Below, piece by piece: positions 1-6,160 of a stretch of 6,507 nucleotides of DNA. The notes under the pieces are model-generated. The model was not told the origin of the DNA, ran no database searches, and saw only the letters and a program-made list of their open reading frames with translations. Where the stretch lies: positions 1 to 6,507 of the forward strand of contig CAKOTD010000040.1 of assembly GCA_934120015.1 (NCBI GenBank). The letters run 5' to 3'. A program made the position numbers and the translations under genes. Source of the DNA: an uncultured Bacilli bacterium. Its GTDB lineage: Bacteria > Bacillota_I > Bacilli_A > RF39 > UBA660. Each line of letters starts with the position of its first letter. The stretch's first letter is position 1.

Positions 1-15
1 GTTCTAAAGTAAACG

Positions 16-122
16 ATTGTATAACAATATTTTTAAGTGTAAACACTGGTATTTTTGCTAAATCCTTATGAAATAAGGGGAAACTAGCCACTGGCTAGTT
101 GTTTGTAAACAGGTTTATCCTG
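16..122. repeat. Cluster of six short perfect hairpins
   Basis: Six small inverted repeats follow one another: 16-28 (ATTGT/ACAAT, 3-base loop), 36-47 (AGTGT/ACACT, 2-base centre), 64-78 (CCTTAT/ATAAGG, 3-base loop), 82-100 (9-base arms), 101-110 (GTTT/AAAC) and 110-122 (CAGG/CCTG, 5-base loop). TAAAC recurs at 10-14, 40-44 and 106-110. AT-rich DNA gives short hairpins by chance, but six in about 107 bases, some fairly GC-rich, is dense. Since a large serine recombinase lies downstream, this could be part of the mobile element's non-coding DNA (transfer origin, replication start or regulatory array). That role is inference; no relaxase gene is in the window. Confidence 0.5.
82..100. repeat. 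Perfect 9-bp inverted repeat with one-base centre
   Basis: AACTAGCCA and TGGCTAGTT are exact reverse complements separated by a single C. In DNA this is a good dimeric-protein binding site; as RNA the one-base centre would open a few pairs to form a loop. No run of T follows on either strand, so it is not an intrinsic terminator. It is the strongest member of the 16-122 hairpin cluster. Confidence 0.6.
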
Positions 123-287
123 CTTTATATAGAGTATTAAATTATGGTCAAAGATTTTAAAAAAACACTTGTTTTAATGGTCGAAGTTATGGCCATAAAT
201 TATATTGTTTTTAATAATTTTATGACCGATAGTTTTATTAGATTTATAGCTATACCACTAGCTATTTTAAAAAATAAATAAGCGCGT
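123..287. other. Non-coding AT-rich stretch with small palindromes
   Basis: I see no convincing gene here on either strand. There is a perfect 12-bp palindrome at 187-198 (TTATGGCCATAA). ATGGTC occurs at 144-149 and 177-182, with the inverted form GACC at 223-226, which might be operator half-sites. Together with 16-122 it forms the long leader before the small gene at 371. The function is unknown. Confidence 0.4.
246..268 (+). terminator. Weak terminator-like hairpin
   Basis: ATAGCTA (246-252) and TAGCTAT (259-265) form a 7-bp stem with a 6-base loop, followed by only three T residues before A-rich sequence. The stem is AT-rich and the tail is short, so termination would be inefficient. It could mark the end of a transcript arriving from before the window, or be an operator next to the promoter at 288-293. 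Confidence 0.3.
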
Positions 288-293
288 TATAAT
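288..293 (+). promoter_or_regulatory. Candidate -10 box for the SHOCT/recombinase genes
   Basis: TATAAT matches the sigma-A -10 consensus exactly and would start a transcript near position 300, giving a leader of about 70 bases before the gene at 371. The expected -35 position (about 265-270, TTTTAA) is poor, so the promoter may be weak or need an activator. Confidence 0.4.
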
Positions 294-370
294 TTTTAAA
301 GAAGTTTAAAGAAAGTTGGTGCTTAACTATGAAATGAATTGTTTAAGAATTTAAAGGGGGTAATAAAATT

Positions 371-556
371 ATGATGAAAGAAAGTGATAAACATTATGAA
401 TATTTAAGAGCTTATATAGCTGAGCTTGCTATGTTAGAATTTATAAAAGATAATAACTTGATTAATGATATTGAATACAAAAAGATTAAAAATAAAATTG
501 AAAATGAATATGCAAAACGTAATAAATTAAACAATTCTAATTATGGTTTTGCATAA
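371..556 (+). CDS. SHOCT-like small protein preceding the recombinase
   Basis: This encodes a 61-residue, charged, probably cytoplasmic protein without signal peptide or membrane helix. Residues of about 19-44 (LAMLEFIKDNNLINDIEYKK and onward) follow the SHOCT pattern: a short helix, an 'n-x-L/I-I' turn, an acidic 'E-Y/F' pair and a lysine-rich second helix. SHOCT is a short oligomerisation-type helical module often found at protein ends; stand-alone copies are, to my knowledge, common next to serine recombinases in Bacillota mobile elements. The start is supported by AAAGGGGG at 353-360, ten bases before the first of two consecutive ATGs; the second (374) is possible. The stop lies 51 bases before the recombinase, suggesting co-transcription. 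A role in recombination control is inference; the family match is by eye. Confidence 0.75.
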   Translation: MMKESDKHYEYLRAYIAELAMLEFIKDNNLINDIEYKKIKNKIENEYAKRNKLNNSNYGFA

Positions 557-607
557 TAAAAATATTATTTGAAATATGCTATTATTCAACAATTAGGAAA
601 GGAATAA

Positions 608-2344
608 ATGAATAATAACAATGTAGAAATAATAAAACCAACTTTAAAAACTATATGTATAAAACAAAATAGAGAAATAAAATTAATACGTGCTTGTGCT
701 TATTGTAGAGTTTCGACTGATAAGGAAGATCAAAAAACAAGTTATGAATCTCAACGAATACATTATAAAAATATGATTGAAGAAAATCCAAATTATGAGT
801 TCGTAGGAATATATGCTGATGCAGGTATCACTGGTACACAAACTAAAAAAAGAGAACAATTTAATCAAATGATGAATGACGCTATTAATGGAAAAATAGA
901 TTTAATAATTGCAAAATCTATTTCAAGATTTGCAAGAAATACTGTTGATACTTTAAACTGTGTAAGACTACTTAGAGAACATAAAGTTGATGTGTTTTTT
1001 GAAAAAGAGAATATCCATACACTATGTTTATCTAATGAATTATTTTTAACTTTATATAGTGCATTCGCTCAAGCCGAGAGTGAATCTATATCAGAAAATG
1101 TTAAAGCCGGTGTTAAAATGAAAATGAAACGTGGTGGCATGGTTGGTAAGTATGCGCCATTTGGTTATCTATATGATAAAGAAAAAGATATAATCTATCC
1201 TGATGAAAATAAGAAAGATATTATTATTTATATCTTTGAAGAATATTCAAAAGGAATTGGTTTTAGGACTATTACACTTAATCTAAATGAACTCGGAATT
1301 CCTAGTCCAACTGGTAGAAAATGGTGTCATGCATCGGTAAGAAGAATAATAACTAATGAAAAATATGTTGGTGATTTAAGAAGTGGTAAATACTATTCTG
1401 ATAATGTAATATCACATAAAAGAAAAGTTAATTATGGTGAGAAAGAACAATATTTTACATCTAATCATCACGAAGCAATTATATCTCGTGAATTGTGGAA
1501 TAAATGCCAAGAAATATTAGAAAAAAGAAGTAAGATAGTAAAACCTGATGGCAATAGAGATAAGTTCAGTAGAAAATATCCATTTAGTAGTAAAATCTGT
1601 TGTGGTATTTGTGGTGAAAGATTTATAAGACGTTCATACAAAATTAGAAGTAATAATAAAGAAGTGGCTTACTGGATATGCAGAAGTCATAGAAATCAAA
1701 TTGAGTGTTCTAATTTACTTCATTATAAGCAAGAAGAACTAGAAGACATATTTGTTAAAGTTTATAATAAATTATTTGAAAATAAAGATAAATATATTAA
1801 TACTTTTATTAAGAAAGTTGATGAAGTAATTAACGAAAATAATAATTTTAATTCAGATAAAATAAAAGAAGATATTATAAATCTTCAAAATAGATTATCT
1901 AGTTTAATTGATTTAAAATTAGATAATAAAATATCACAAGAAATATTAACAAATAAAGAAATAGAAATAACTAATAAGATTAAAAAATTAGAGAATAAAC
2001 TGGCTGATAATAAAGATTTAGAATTATCTCGTAAAGAAAAGTTAGAACAAATAAATAATATTACAAAGATTTTAAAACAATATAAAGGAATAACTAAATT
2101 TAATGAAGATATATTTAATAATTTAGTAGATAGAATTATTATTGGCGAAAAGTTAGATAATGGCAACGAAGATTTATATAAAATAAAATTCATTCTTAAA
2201 ACTGGTGAAATGATTAAAGACAATCTACCAAATAACAAATTAAAAATTGGTAGTGATATGGGACATTATGGTTTTAGTATAAATAAGCAATCACTTGAAA
2301 TTAAAGAAGATAATGTGTCTGCCTATGTATTACGTAAGAACTAG
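608..2344 (+). CDS. Large serine recombinase (site-specific integrase)
   Basis: This 578-residue protein catalyses integration and excision of a mobile element by double-strand cleavage through a phosphoserine bond. The N-terminal resolvase domain (about 27-165) contains YCRVSTD with nucleophile Ser36 and Arg34, and KSISRFARN with Arg107 and Arg110. A Recombinase domain follows at about 175-290 (GKYAPFGY, LNELGIPSPTGRKW). A zinc-ribbon has Cys332, Cys335, Cys358 and Cys367. A long Lys/Asn-rich coiled coil spans about 416-490, then comes a short C-terminal segment. This order is that of TndX/TnpX-type transposon recombinases. All key residues are present, so it looks functional. The start is backed by AGGAAAGG just before ATG. 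A TGCTATTAT extended -10 (577-585) might give extra transcription. Odd: the last residues (NVSAY) overlap a second recombinase-like reading frame. Confidence 0.95.
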   Translation: MNNNNVEIIKPTLKTICIKQNREIKLIRACAYCRVSTDKEDQKTSYESQRIHYKNMIEENPNYEFVGIYADAGITGTQTKKREQFNQMMNDAINGKIDLIIAKSISRFARNTVDTLNCVRLLREHKVDVFFEKENIHTLCLSNELFLTLYSAFAQAESESISENVKAGVKMKMKRGGMVGKYAPFGYLYDKEKDIIYPDENKKDIIIYIFEEYSKGIGFRTITLNLNELGIPSPTGRKWCHASVRRIITNEKYVGDLRSGKYYSDNVISHKRKVNYGEKEQYFTSNHHEAIISRELWNKCQEILEKRSKIVKPDGNRDKFSRKYPFSSKICCGICGERFIRRSYKIRSNNKEVAYWICRSHRNQIECSNLLHYKQEELEDIFVKVYNKLFENKDKYINTFIKKVDEVINENNNFNSDKIKEDIINLQNRLSSLIDLKLDNKISQEILTNKEIEITNKIKKLENKLADNKDLELSRKEKLEQINNITKILKQYKGITKFNEDIFNNLVDRIIIGEKLDNGNEDLYKIKFILKTGEMIKDNLPNNKLKIGSDMGHYGFSINKQSLEIKEDNVSAYVLRKN

Positions 2345-2387
2345 TACTGACGACCAAAAAGAGGAAAAAATTATCAAAATAATTTAA
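2313..2387 (+). pseudogene. Remnant of a second serine recombinase start
   Basis: A 24-codon frame, shifted by one base relative to the recombinase gene and overlapping its last ten codons, encodes YYVRTSTDDQKEEK before a TAA stop. The pattern Y-x-R-x-S-T-D-D-Q is the catalytic start of serine recombinases (nucleophile Ser in R-T-S-T-D). The main frame ends in NVSAY just upstream, so removing four bases around 2327-2330 would join them as VSAYYVRTSTDDQ, a normal recombinase N-terminus. The right half of the match lies in the terminator stem. I infer a decayed or deleted tandem recombinase gene, or an element/target junction. A chance match cannot be excluded. Confidence 0.4.
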
Positions 2388-2402
2388 TCCTCTTTTTATT
2401 TT
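2356..2402. terminator. Bidirectional intrinsic terminator
   Basis: AAAAAGAGGA (2356-2365) pairs with TCCTCTTTTT (2388-2397). The intervening bases hold a second stem, AAATTA/TAATTT (2368-2373 with 2380-2385). On the plus strand the stem ends in a T-rich tail (TTTTTATTTTT), right for ending recombinase transcription 11 bases after its stop. Because the arms carry both A and T runs, the minus strand also ends in TTTTT, so the same hairpin can stop the kinase operon arriving from the right. Confidence 0.75.
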
Positions 2403-2442
2403 TCTTGAATATGGGAATAAAATCTATGTCTAGCCAGCACTA

Positions 2443-2464
2443 AATTTATACGGGAGTATAAATT
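2443..2464. repeat. Perfect 9-bp hairpin with GGGA loop
   Basis: AATTTATAC (2443-2451) and GTATAAATT (2456-2464) are exact reverse complements around GGGA. It lies between the two convergent transcription units. The right part contains GGGAGTATA, which recurs inverted at 6116-6124. It could be a protein-binding site, an RNA 3' hairpin of the kinase transcript or part of a recombination site; nothing decides between these. Confidence 0.5.
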
Positions 2465-2468
2465 CTTC

Positions 2469-2484
2469 TATGGGAATTCCCATA
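2469..2484. repeat. 16-bp perfect palindrome
   Basis: TATGGGAATTCCCATA reads identically on both strands without any spacer, four bases after the previous hairpin. A half copy (TATGGGAATA) occurs at 2410-2419. Such a symmetrical site suits a dimeric regulator or a recombinase; it lies in the 3' region of the kinase operon, where an ordinary operator would be unexpected. Confidence 0.5.
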
Positions 2485-2564
2485 CCCTTTATAAAACTAT
2501 ATGCCAACTTTTCGATCTTTTCTAAATAACTAAGTACAATCAAAAAAGTTAAAAATGAATAAAA

Positions 2565-3455
2565 TTATTGGTTGAAACTTATTTTAATTATCAATTTATT
2601 TTTTAACTTATTTGCACTAATGTTTCCACCAAGCATTTCTGTAAATTCTTTAGCAATCGATAAACCTAATCCTGTATTACCTTTTGTTCTAGATATATCA
2701 GATGTATAAAATTCATCAAATATGTGTTCAATATCAATATTAGTATCAACTATATCATTTTCAAATGATAATCTAATACCATTTTTTTCAGATAGTTTTA
2801 TAATAAGGTCACTATTACTATGTTTTAAAGAATTGCTTATTAAATTATCTATTATTCTTTTTAATATTTCAGCATTTGATAAAATATTATATTTTTTTAT
2901 GTCATTTACAAATACTACTTTTCTTGTTTTTCTCGTGAAATCATCATAATAGTGTGAAATACATTCCTCAACTACTGCTACTAAATTAGTTTGTTCCATA
3001 TCTATTTTTTTATTGTCTGTTGTAATTATCGAGAATTCAAAAAATGAATTGATAAGTTCTTCTAATCTTAATAATCTATTTTCTACTATTTTCAACTCTC
3101 TTTCTTGTTCTTCTTTTGATAAGTTAGATTTTAATATTAAATCAATATAACCTAATGATGATGTTAAGGGTGTTCTTAAATCGTGAGTAATATTTGTAAT
3201 TTCTTTTTTCAAAGATTTATTCTTTCGTTCTAAATCAAGTTCTTTATATCGTACATAAGTTATCATTTTATTTATTTTAAGTAATAATTCATTTAATTCT
3301 TTATTAGAAAATTCACCGTGTAATATTTTATTAGAATCAATACTTAATATCTCATCAAGATTATAACTTATTCTCTTAATTTCTTTTTTTAGCAAAAAAA
3401 GGTATATGATAAGAATAAATATAATAATAATCAATATTGCCACTAATATATTCAT
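2565..3455 (-). CDS. Sensor histidine kinase, last gene of the operon
   Basis: This 296-residue membrane-anchored kinase should autophosphorylate and pass phosphate to the regulator encoded at 5308-5979. One hydrophobic helix (about 2-22) is followed directly by a cytoplasmic linker (23-85), with no extracytoplasmic sensor region. The HisKA domain has THDLRTPL with His91. The HATPase domain has an N box (DNLISNSLKH, Asn204 and Asn208), an F-like region (IFDEFYTSDISR) and the G2 box GNTGLGLSI. The first glycine box is degenerate (FENDI instead of DxGxG), as is often seen in kinases tied to peptide-resistance transporters. It starts 21 bases after the permease stop with a modest ribosome site (AAAGG at 3466-3470, ten bases from ATG). 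No terminator is visible right after the stop; the hairpin at 2356-2397 is the likely end. Confidence 0.93.
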   Translation of the reverse strand: MNILVAILIIIIFILIIYLFLLKKEIKRISYNLDEILSIDSNKILHGEFSNKELNELLLKINKMITYVRYKELDLERKNKSLKKEITNITHDLRTPLTSSLGYIDLILKSNLSKEEQERELKIVENRLLRLEELINSFFEFSIITTDNKKIDMEQTNLVAVVEECISHYYDDFTRKTRKVVFVNDIKKYNILSNAEILKRIIDNLISNSLKHSNSDLIIKLSEKNGIRLSFENDIVDTNIDIEHIFDEFYTSDISRTKGNTGLGLSIAKEFTEMLGGNISANKLKNKLIIKISFNQ

Positions 3456-3476
3456 TTTATCACTACCTTTCTATAA

Positions 3477-4310
3477 TTATTTTATTTCTGCTTTCTTGAA
3501 TGCATAATATCCTATTAAACTAAATACAACTATATATACAAATCCTAATAAACTACATTTTAAAATATAACTACTTGTAGGATTATTAGAAAGATTAGCT
3601 AATGCATACTGTAATTCATAATTAGTAAACCATTCTGCCTTAATTCTAAACATTGAAGTAATCGTCATAACCAATAATTGAAATACCATAATAAATGGAA
3701 TTGAAATAGTATTGAACATAGATGTTTTTCTAGTTATGAAAGCAATGCTTACAAGTAAACATATTATACCATATAATAGAGGTAATTGATATATTGTTAT
3801 TTTTGTAATTTCTCCAATATTAGATGAAAATTCTTTTCCATTTACTGCAAGATTTAAAAAGTAATTAAAATAATTATTAAATATTATCAGTAATGTAGAA
3901 ATGCCTAAAATAAGTAGTAATTTTGAAATATAATATTTTTTTCTACTAATTGCAGATGATAATGTATTTTTTATAGATTTATTTGAAAAATCTTTTGTTA
4001 AAATTATTACAACAAATACTATAAACAAATAATATAAATTCACGTTTTGACCTATGATCTCTCTATCTAATTTAAATGCTCCAAAACTTTTCATTATATC
4101 TCTAAATTCGCCTAATGATTTTGCAGAACTTATTTTTGATAATGTTTCTGCATCTGTGACATCTACTGATGAGTCAACTGATAACCCAATGTGTCCTGCT
4201 GACATTGATATAACACTTATAATAGCCATTATAATAACCACGCCTATTACAATATAAAATCCTTTACTTTTAACTAAACGATATAAATCTGATTTTATAA
4301 TATTAAACAT
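3477..4310 (-). CDS. ABC-2 type permease, peptide export/immunity class
   Basis: This 277-residue integral membrane protein should form the transport channel for the ATPase encoded just upstream. I see six hydrophobic segments: about 17-37, 92-104, 130-150, roughly 168-190, roughly 195-222 and 250-271. A polar extracytoplasmic loop of about 50 residues sits between the first two. The cytoplasmic stretch DFSNKSIKNTLSSAISRKKY after the second helix is typical of ABC-2 permeases of the BcrB / lantibiotic-immunity kind. Its ATG follows the ATPase stop by a single base, and its Shine-Dalgarno AAGGAGG (4320-4326) lies inside the last ATPase codons, so translation is probably coupled. The substrate cannot be read from sequence; an antimicrobial peptide is an inference from family and operon. 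Confidence 0.88.
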   Translation of the reverse strand: MFNIIKSDLYRLVKSKGFYIVIGVVIIMAIISVISMSAGHIGLSVDSSVDVTDAETLSKISSAKSLGEFRDIMKSFGAFKLDREIIGQNVNLYYLFIVFVVIILTKDFSNKSIKNTLSSAISRKKYYISKLLLILGISTLLIIFNNYFNYFLNLAVNGKEFSSNIGEITKITIYQLPLLYGIICLLVSIAFITRKTSMFNTISIPFIMVFQLLVMTITSMFRIKAEWFTNYELQYALANLSNNPTSSYILKCSLLGFVYIVVFSLIGYYAFKKAEIK

Positions 4311-4311
4311 T

Positions 4312-5226
4312 TTATTCAGCCTCCTTTAATAGTGATTTAAAATAGTCTTCTAATGAAATGCCTGATTCATAAATACTAATTACATCGATATCATTTTTGG
4401 CTAATTCTTTATTTACTTTTCCAGAATTATCTAAATAATCATATAATCTTACTTCGTGTTTATCTATTACTTTATAATTTTTAGTATTTAATTCTTTTTC
4501 AAGAATAAGACAAGTTTCTTTCATATTATTTGTTTTAATAACTATTGCTCTACTACACTCAACATCCAATTCTTCTTTTGATAATTCTTTTATTATTTTA
4601 CCTTTTTCAATAAAACAAAATCTATTTGCTAATAAATATAATTCTGATAAAATATGGCTTGAAATTAACATTGTAATATTAGATTCTTCATTTAATTTCT
4701 TTAAAGTTTCTCGTAATTCACTTATGCCTATTGGATCAAGTCCATTTATAGGTTCATCAAGAATTACAAAATCCGGATTATCAAGCATTGCAAAAGCAAT
4801 TCCTAATCTTTGTTTCATTCCAAGTGAAAAAGTTTTAAACTTTTTATTTTTACTATCTGATAATTTAACTAAATCTAAAACCTTATCAATTTGTGAATAA
4901 TCAACAATACCTTTTTGTATTGCATAATATTTTAAATTTTGATAAGCAGTTAGATTTTCAAAAAATGCAGGGTTTTCAATTAAACACCCAATTCTTCTTT
5001 TGGTTTCAGTTAAATCGCTATCATCTTTATCAAACAAATAAAATTCTCCATTCGTTTTATTAGTTAAAGTTGTAATAACTTTCATAAGAGTTGTTTTACC
5101 TGCACCATTTCTTCCAATAAGTCCATAAATATCCCCTTTATTTATAGTAATATTGGCATTATTAAGAGCAGTAAAATCTTTGTATTTTTTTGTTAAATTG
5201 TTAGTTCTTAAAATAATATCTTTCAT
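4312..5226 (-). CDS. ABC transporter ATPase, BcrA/lantibiotic-immunity type
   Basis: This 304-residue cytoplasmic ATPase should power the neighbouring permease. Walker A is GRNGAGKTT (38-46), the signature FSLGMKQR (133-140), Walker B VILDEP (154-159), the D-loop GLDP (162-165) and the switch His191. The usual Q-loop glutamine is replaced by Glu84 in LIENPAFFENLTAYQNL, which is characteristic of bacitracin- and lantibiotic-resistance ATPases. A C-terminal domain of about 90 residues follows, as in BcrA-like proteins. I place the start at the ATG ending at 5226: GGAGGG (5234-5239) lies seven bases ahead. A TTG-initiated extension to 5244 would contain its own ribosome site and is rejected. It is separated from the regulator gene by a hairpin with a T run. 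Confidence 0.93.
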   Translation of the reverse strand: MKDIILRTNNLTKKYKDFTALNNANITINKGDIYGLIGRNGAGKTTLMKVITTLTNKTNGEFYLFDKDDSDLTETKRRIGCLIENPAFFENLTAYQNLKYYAIQKGIVDYSQIDKVLDLVKLSDSKNKKFKTFSLGMKQRLGIAFAMLDNPDFVILDEPINGLDPIGISELRETLKKLNEESNITMLISSHILSELYLLANRFCFIEKGKIIKELSKEELDVECSRAIVIKTNNMKETCLILEKELNTKNYKVIDKHEVRLYDYLDNSGKVNKELAKNDIDVISIYESGISLEDYFKSLLKEAE

Positions 5227-5248
5227 TATATATCCCTCCAACAATTTG

Positions 5249-5254
5249 ATTATA
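5249..5254 (-). promoter_or_regulatory. Possible -10 box for the transporter genes
   Basis: On the minus strand TATAAT directly follows the terminator's T run and would start transcription about 16 bases before the ATPase ATG, leaving just room for its ribosome site. The expected -35 position (AGAGTT) is poor, so if real it needs an activator. Two copies of TTAAGA lie upstream (minus strand, 5298-5303 and 5275-5280), 23 bases apart, and could be regulator sites. Confidence 0.3.
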
Positions 5255-5255
5255 C

Positions 5256-5283
5256 AAAAAAAGTGTTAAAAAACTCTTAACAC
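5256..5283 (-). terminator. Terminator or attenuator between regulator and transporter
   Basis: On the minus strand GTGTTAA (5283-5277) pairs with TTAACAC (5269-5263) over a 7-base loop, and seven T residues follow. It lies 24 bases after the regulator stop and about 30 bases before the ATPase start. The stem is AT-rich, so read-through is likely; it would lower, rather than abolish, expression of the downstream genes from the regulator's promoter. Confidence 0.6.
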
Positions 5284-5307
5284 AATTCTAAAAAAAGTCT
5301 TAAATTT

Positions 5308-5979
5308 TTATTTTTTTAATCTATAACCTATACTCCAAACAGTTTCAATGTATTCTTCATCTGGATTACACTCTTTTAATTTGTTTTTAATTTTGCTAAT
5401 ATGAACATTTAAAGTGTTATCATCTGCCGAATTTTCATCATTCCATATACTGTCAAATATCATACTTTTTGTTAGTGTTTGATTTTCATTTTCCATAAGT
5501 AGTTTTAGTAATTCAAACTCCTTTTTTGTGAAAACCACTTCTTTATTATTACAATTAACTGTAAAATTAACTTTATTCAATTCAACATCTTTAAATTTTA
5601 ATATATTTGAAATTGTATTGTTTTTATCTCTTAATTGAACTTTAATTCTTGCTAATAGTTCATCATTATGAAAAGGTTTTGTTATATAATCGTTTGCTCC
5701 CAAATCAAATAAATCTACTTTCTTATCAATATCTTGAATAGCGCTCATCACAATTACAGGAACATTATTTTTATTTTTTAATTCTCTAATAATTTCTTCT
5801 CCGTTTTTTCCAGGTAACATTAAATCAAGTAGTATTAAGTCAATATTATCATTGTGAACTAACACTCCCTCTGTTCCAGAATAAGCATTCAATACATTAT
5901 AATTATTATTAGTTAATAATTTTGTAAGCATTTCATTTATATCTTTATCATCTTCTATTATTAAAATTGTAGAGTTCAT
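5308..5979 (-). CDS. OmpR-family response regulator
   Basis: This 223-residue DNA-binding regulator is presumably phosphorylated by the kinase encoded at the end of the operon and controls the transporter genes. The receiver domain (about 1-115) has the acidic pocket Glu9-Asp10-Asp11, phospho-acceptor Asp52 in LLDLMLPG, Ser79, Tyr98 and Lys101-Pro102. The winged-helix domain (about 128-223) has FTKKEFELLKLL, the recognition-helix region DDNTLNVHISKIKNKL and the ending ETVWSIGYRLKK, all classic OmpR/PhoB features. I use the ATG ending at 5979 because AAGGAG lies seven bases before it; the longer TTG start at 5997 would translate through that ribosome site. It is the promoter-proximal gene, with the cognate kinase two genes away. 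Confidence 0.95.
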   Translation of the reverse strand: MNSTILIIEDDKDINEMLTKLLTNNNYNVLNAYSGTEGVLVHNDNIDLILLDLMLPGKNGEEIIRELKNKNNVPVIVMSAIQDIDKKVDLFDLGANDYITKPFHNDELLARIKVQLRDKNNTISNILKFKDVELNKVNFTVNCNNKEVVFTKKEFELLKLLMENENQTLTKSMIFDSIWNDENSADDNTLNVHISKIKNKLKECNPDEEYIETVWSIGYRLKK

Positions 5980-6015
5980 TGTACCACTCCTTAACAAATT
6001 GTAATTTATTTAATT

Positions 6016-6043
6016 ATTATATCTTCTTTCTACACTATTTCAA
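6016..6043 (-). promoter_or_regulatory. Promoter of the regulator/transporter/kinase operon
   Basis: On the minus strand TTGAAA (6043-6038), a 16-base spacer and TATAAT (6021-6016) form a good sigma-A promoter about 36 bases before the regulator ATG. An inverted repeat ACTATT-TC-AATAGT (6034-6047) covers the -35 box and could be an operator. Confidence 0.65.
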
Positions 6044-6125
6044 TAGTTTTTCAAATTTATCATTCTTTTGATTTATCTTTTATTTAGTATAATAGCATTG
6101 AAAATCAAATTTTCATATACTCCCA

Positions 6126-6154
6126 TTGGAATTTAATAAGATTTCATATATAAT
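6126..6154 (+). promoter_or_regulatory. Promoter of a short structured RNA
   Basis: TTGGAA (6126-6131), a 17-base spacer and TATAAT (6149-6154) make a good sigma-A promoter firing to the right, with a start near 6161. The GGGAGTATA motif (minus strand, 6116-6124) abuts the -35 box. A further TATAAT at 6088-6093 lacks a good -35. Confidence 0.65.
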
Positions 6155-6160
6155 ATTTTT

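Noticed and set aside
683..868. Minus-strand open frame of 61 codons
   Set aside because: It lies inside the recombinase gene, opposite its catalytic domain, with no ribosome site and no recognisable protein features.
1885..2238. Minus-strand open frame of 117 codons
   Set aside because: It is the complement of the coiled-coil part of the recombinase; the hydrophobic look comes from complementing Lys/Asn/Glu-rich codons.
84..2436. CTAGCCA at 84-90 and 2430-2436 as an attachment-site core pair
   Set aside because: Seven bases shared without extended similarity is within chance for a window this size.
2722..2949. Plus-strand open frame of 75 codons
   Set aside because: It is opposite the kinase gene, whose domains are intact; no promoter or ribosome site supports it.
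4054..4257. Plus-strand open frame of 67 codons
   Set aside because: It is opposite the permease gene with no independent support.
5227..5244. Longer ATPase start using TTG
   Set aside because: The added codons are the ribosome site GGAGGG and leader; the ATG at 5226 has ideal spacing and matches the usual N-terminus of the family.
5980..5997. Longer response regulator start using TTG
   Set aside because: The extension contains the AAGGAG ribosome site used by the ATG at 5979, where the receiver domain begins normally.
2452..6124. Inverted GGGAGTATA copies as terminal repeats of a transposon carrying the operon
   Set aside because: The match is only about nine bases, no transposase lies between the copies, and I see no flanking target duplication.
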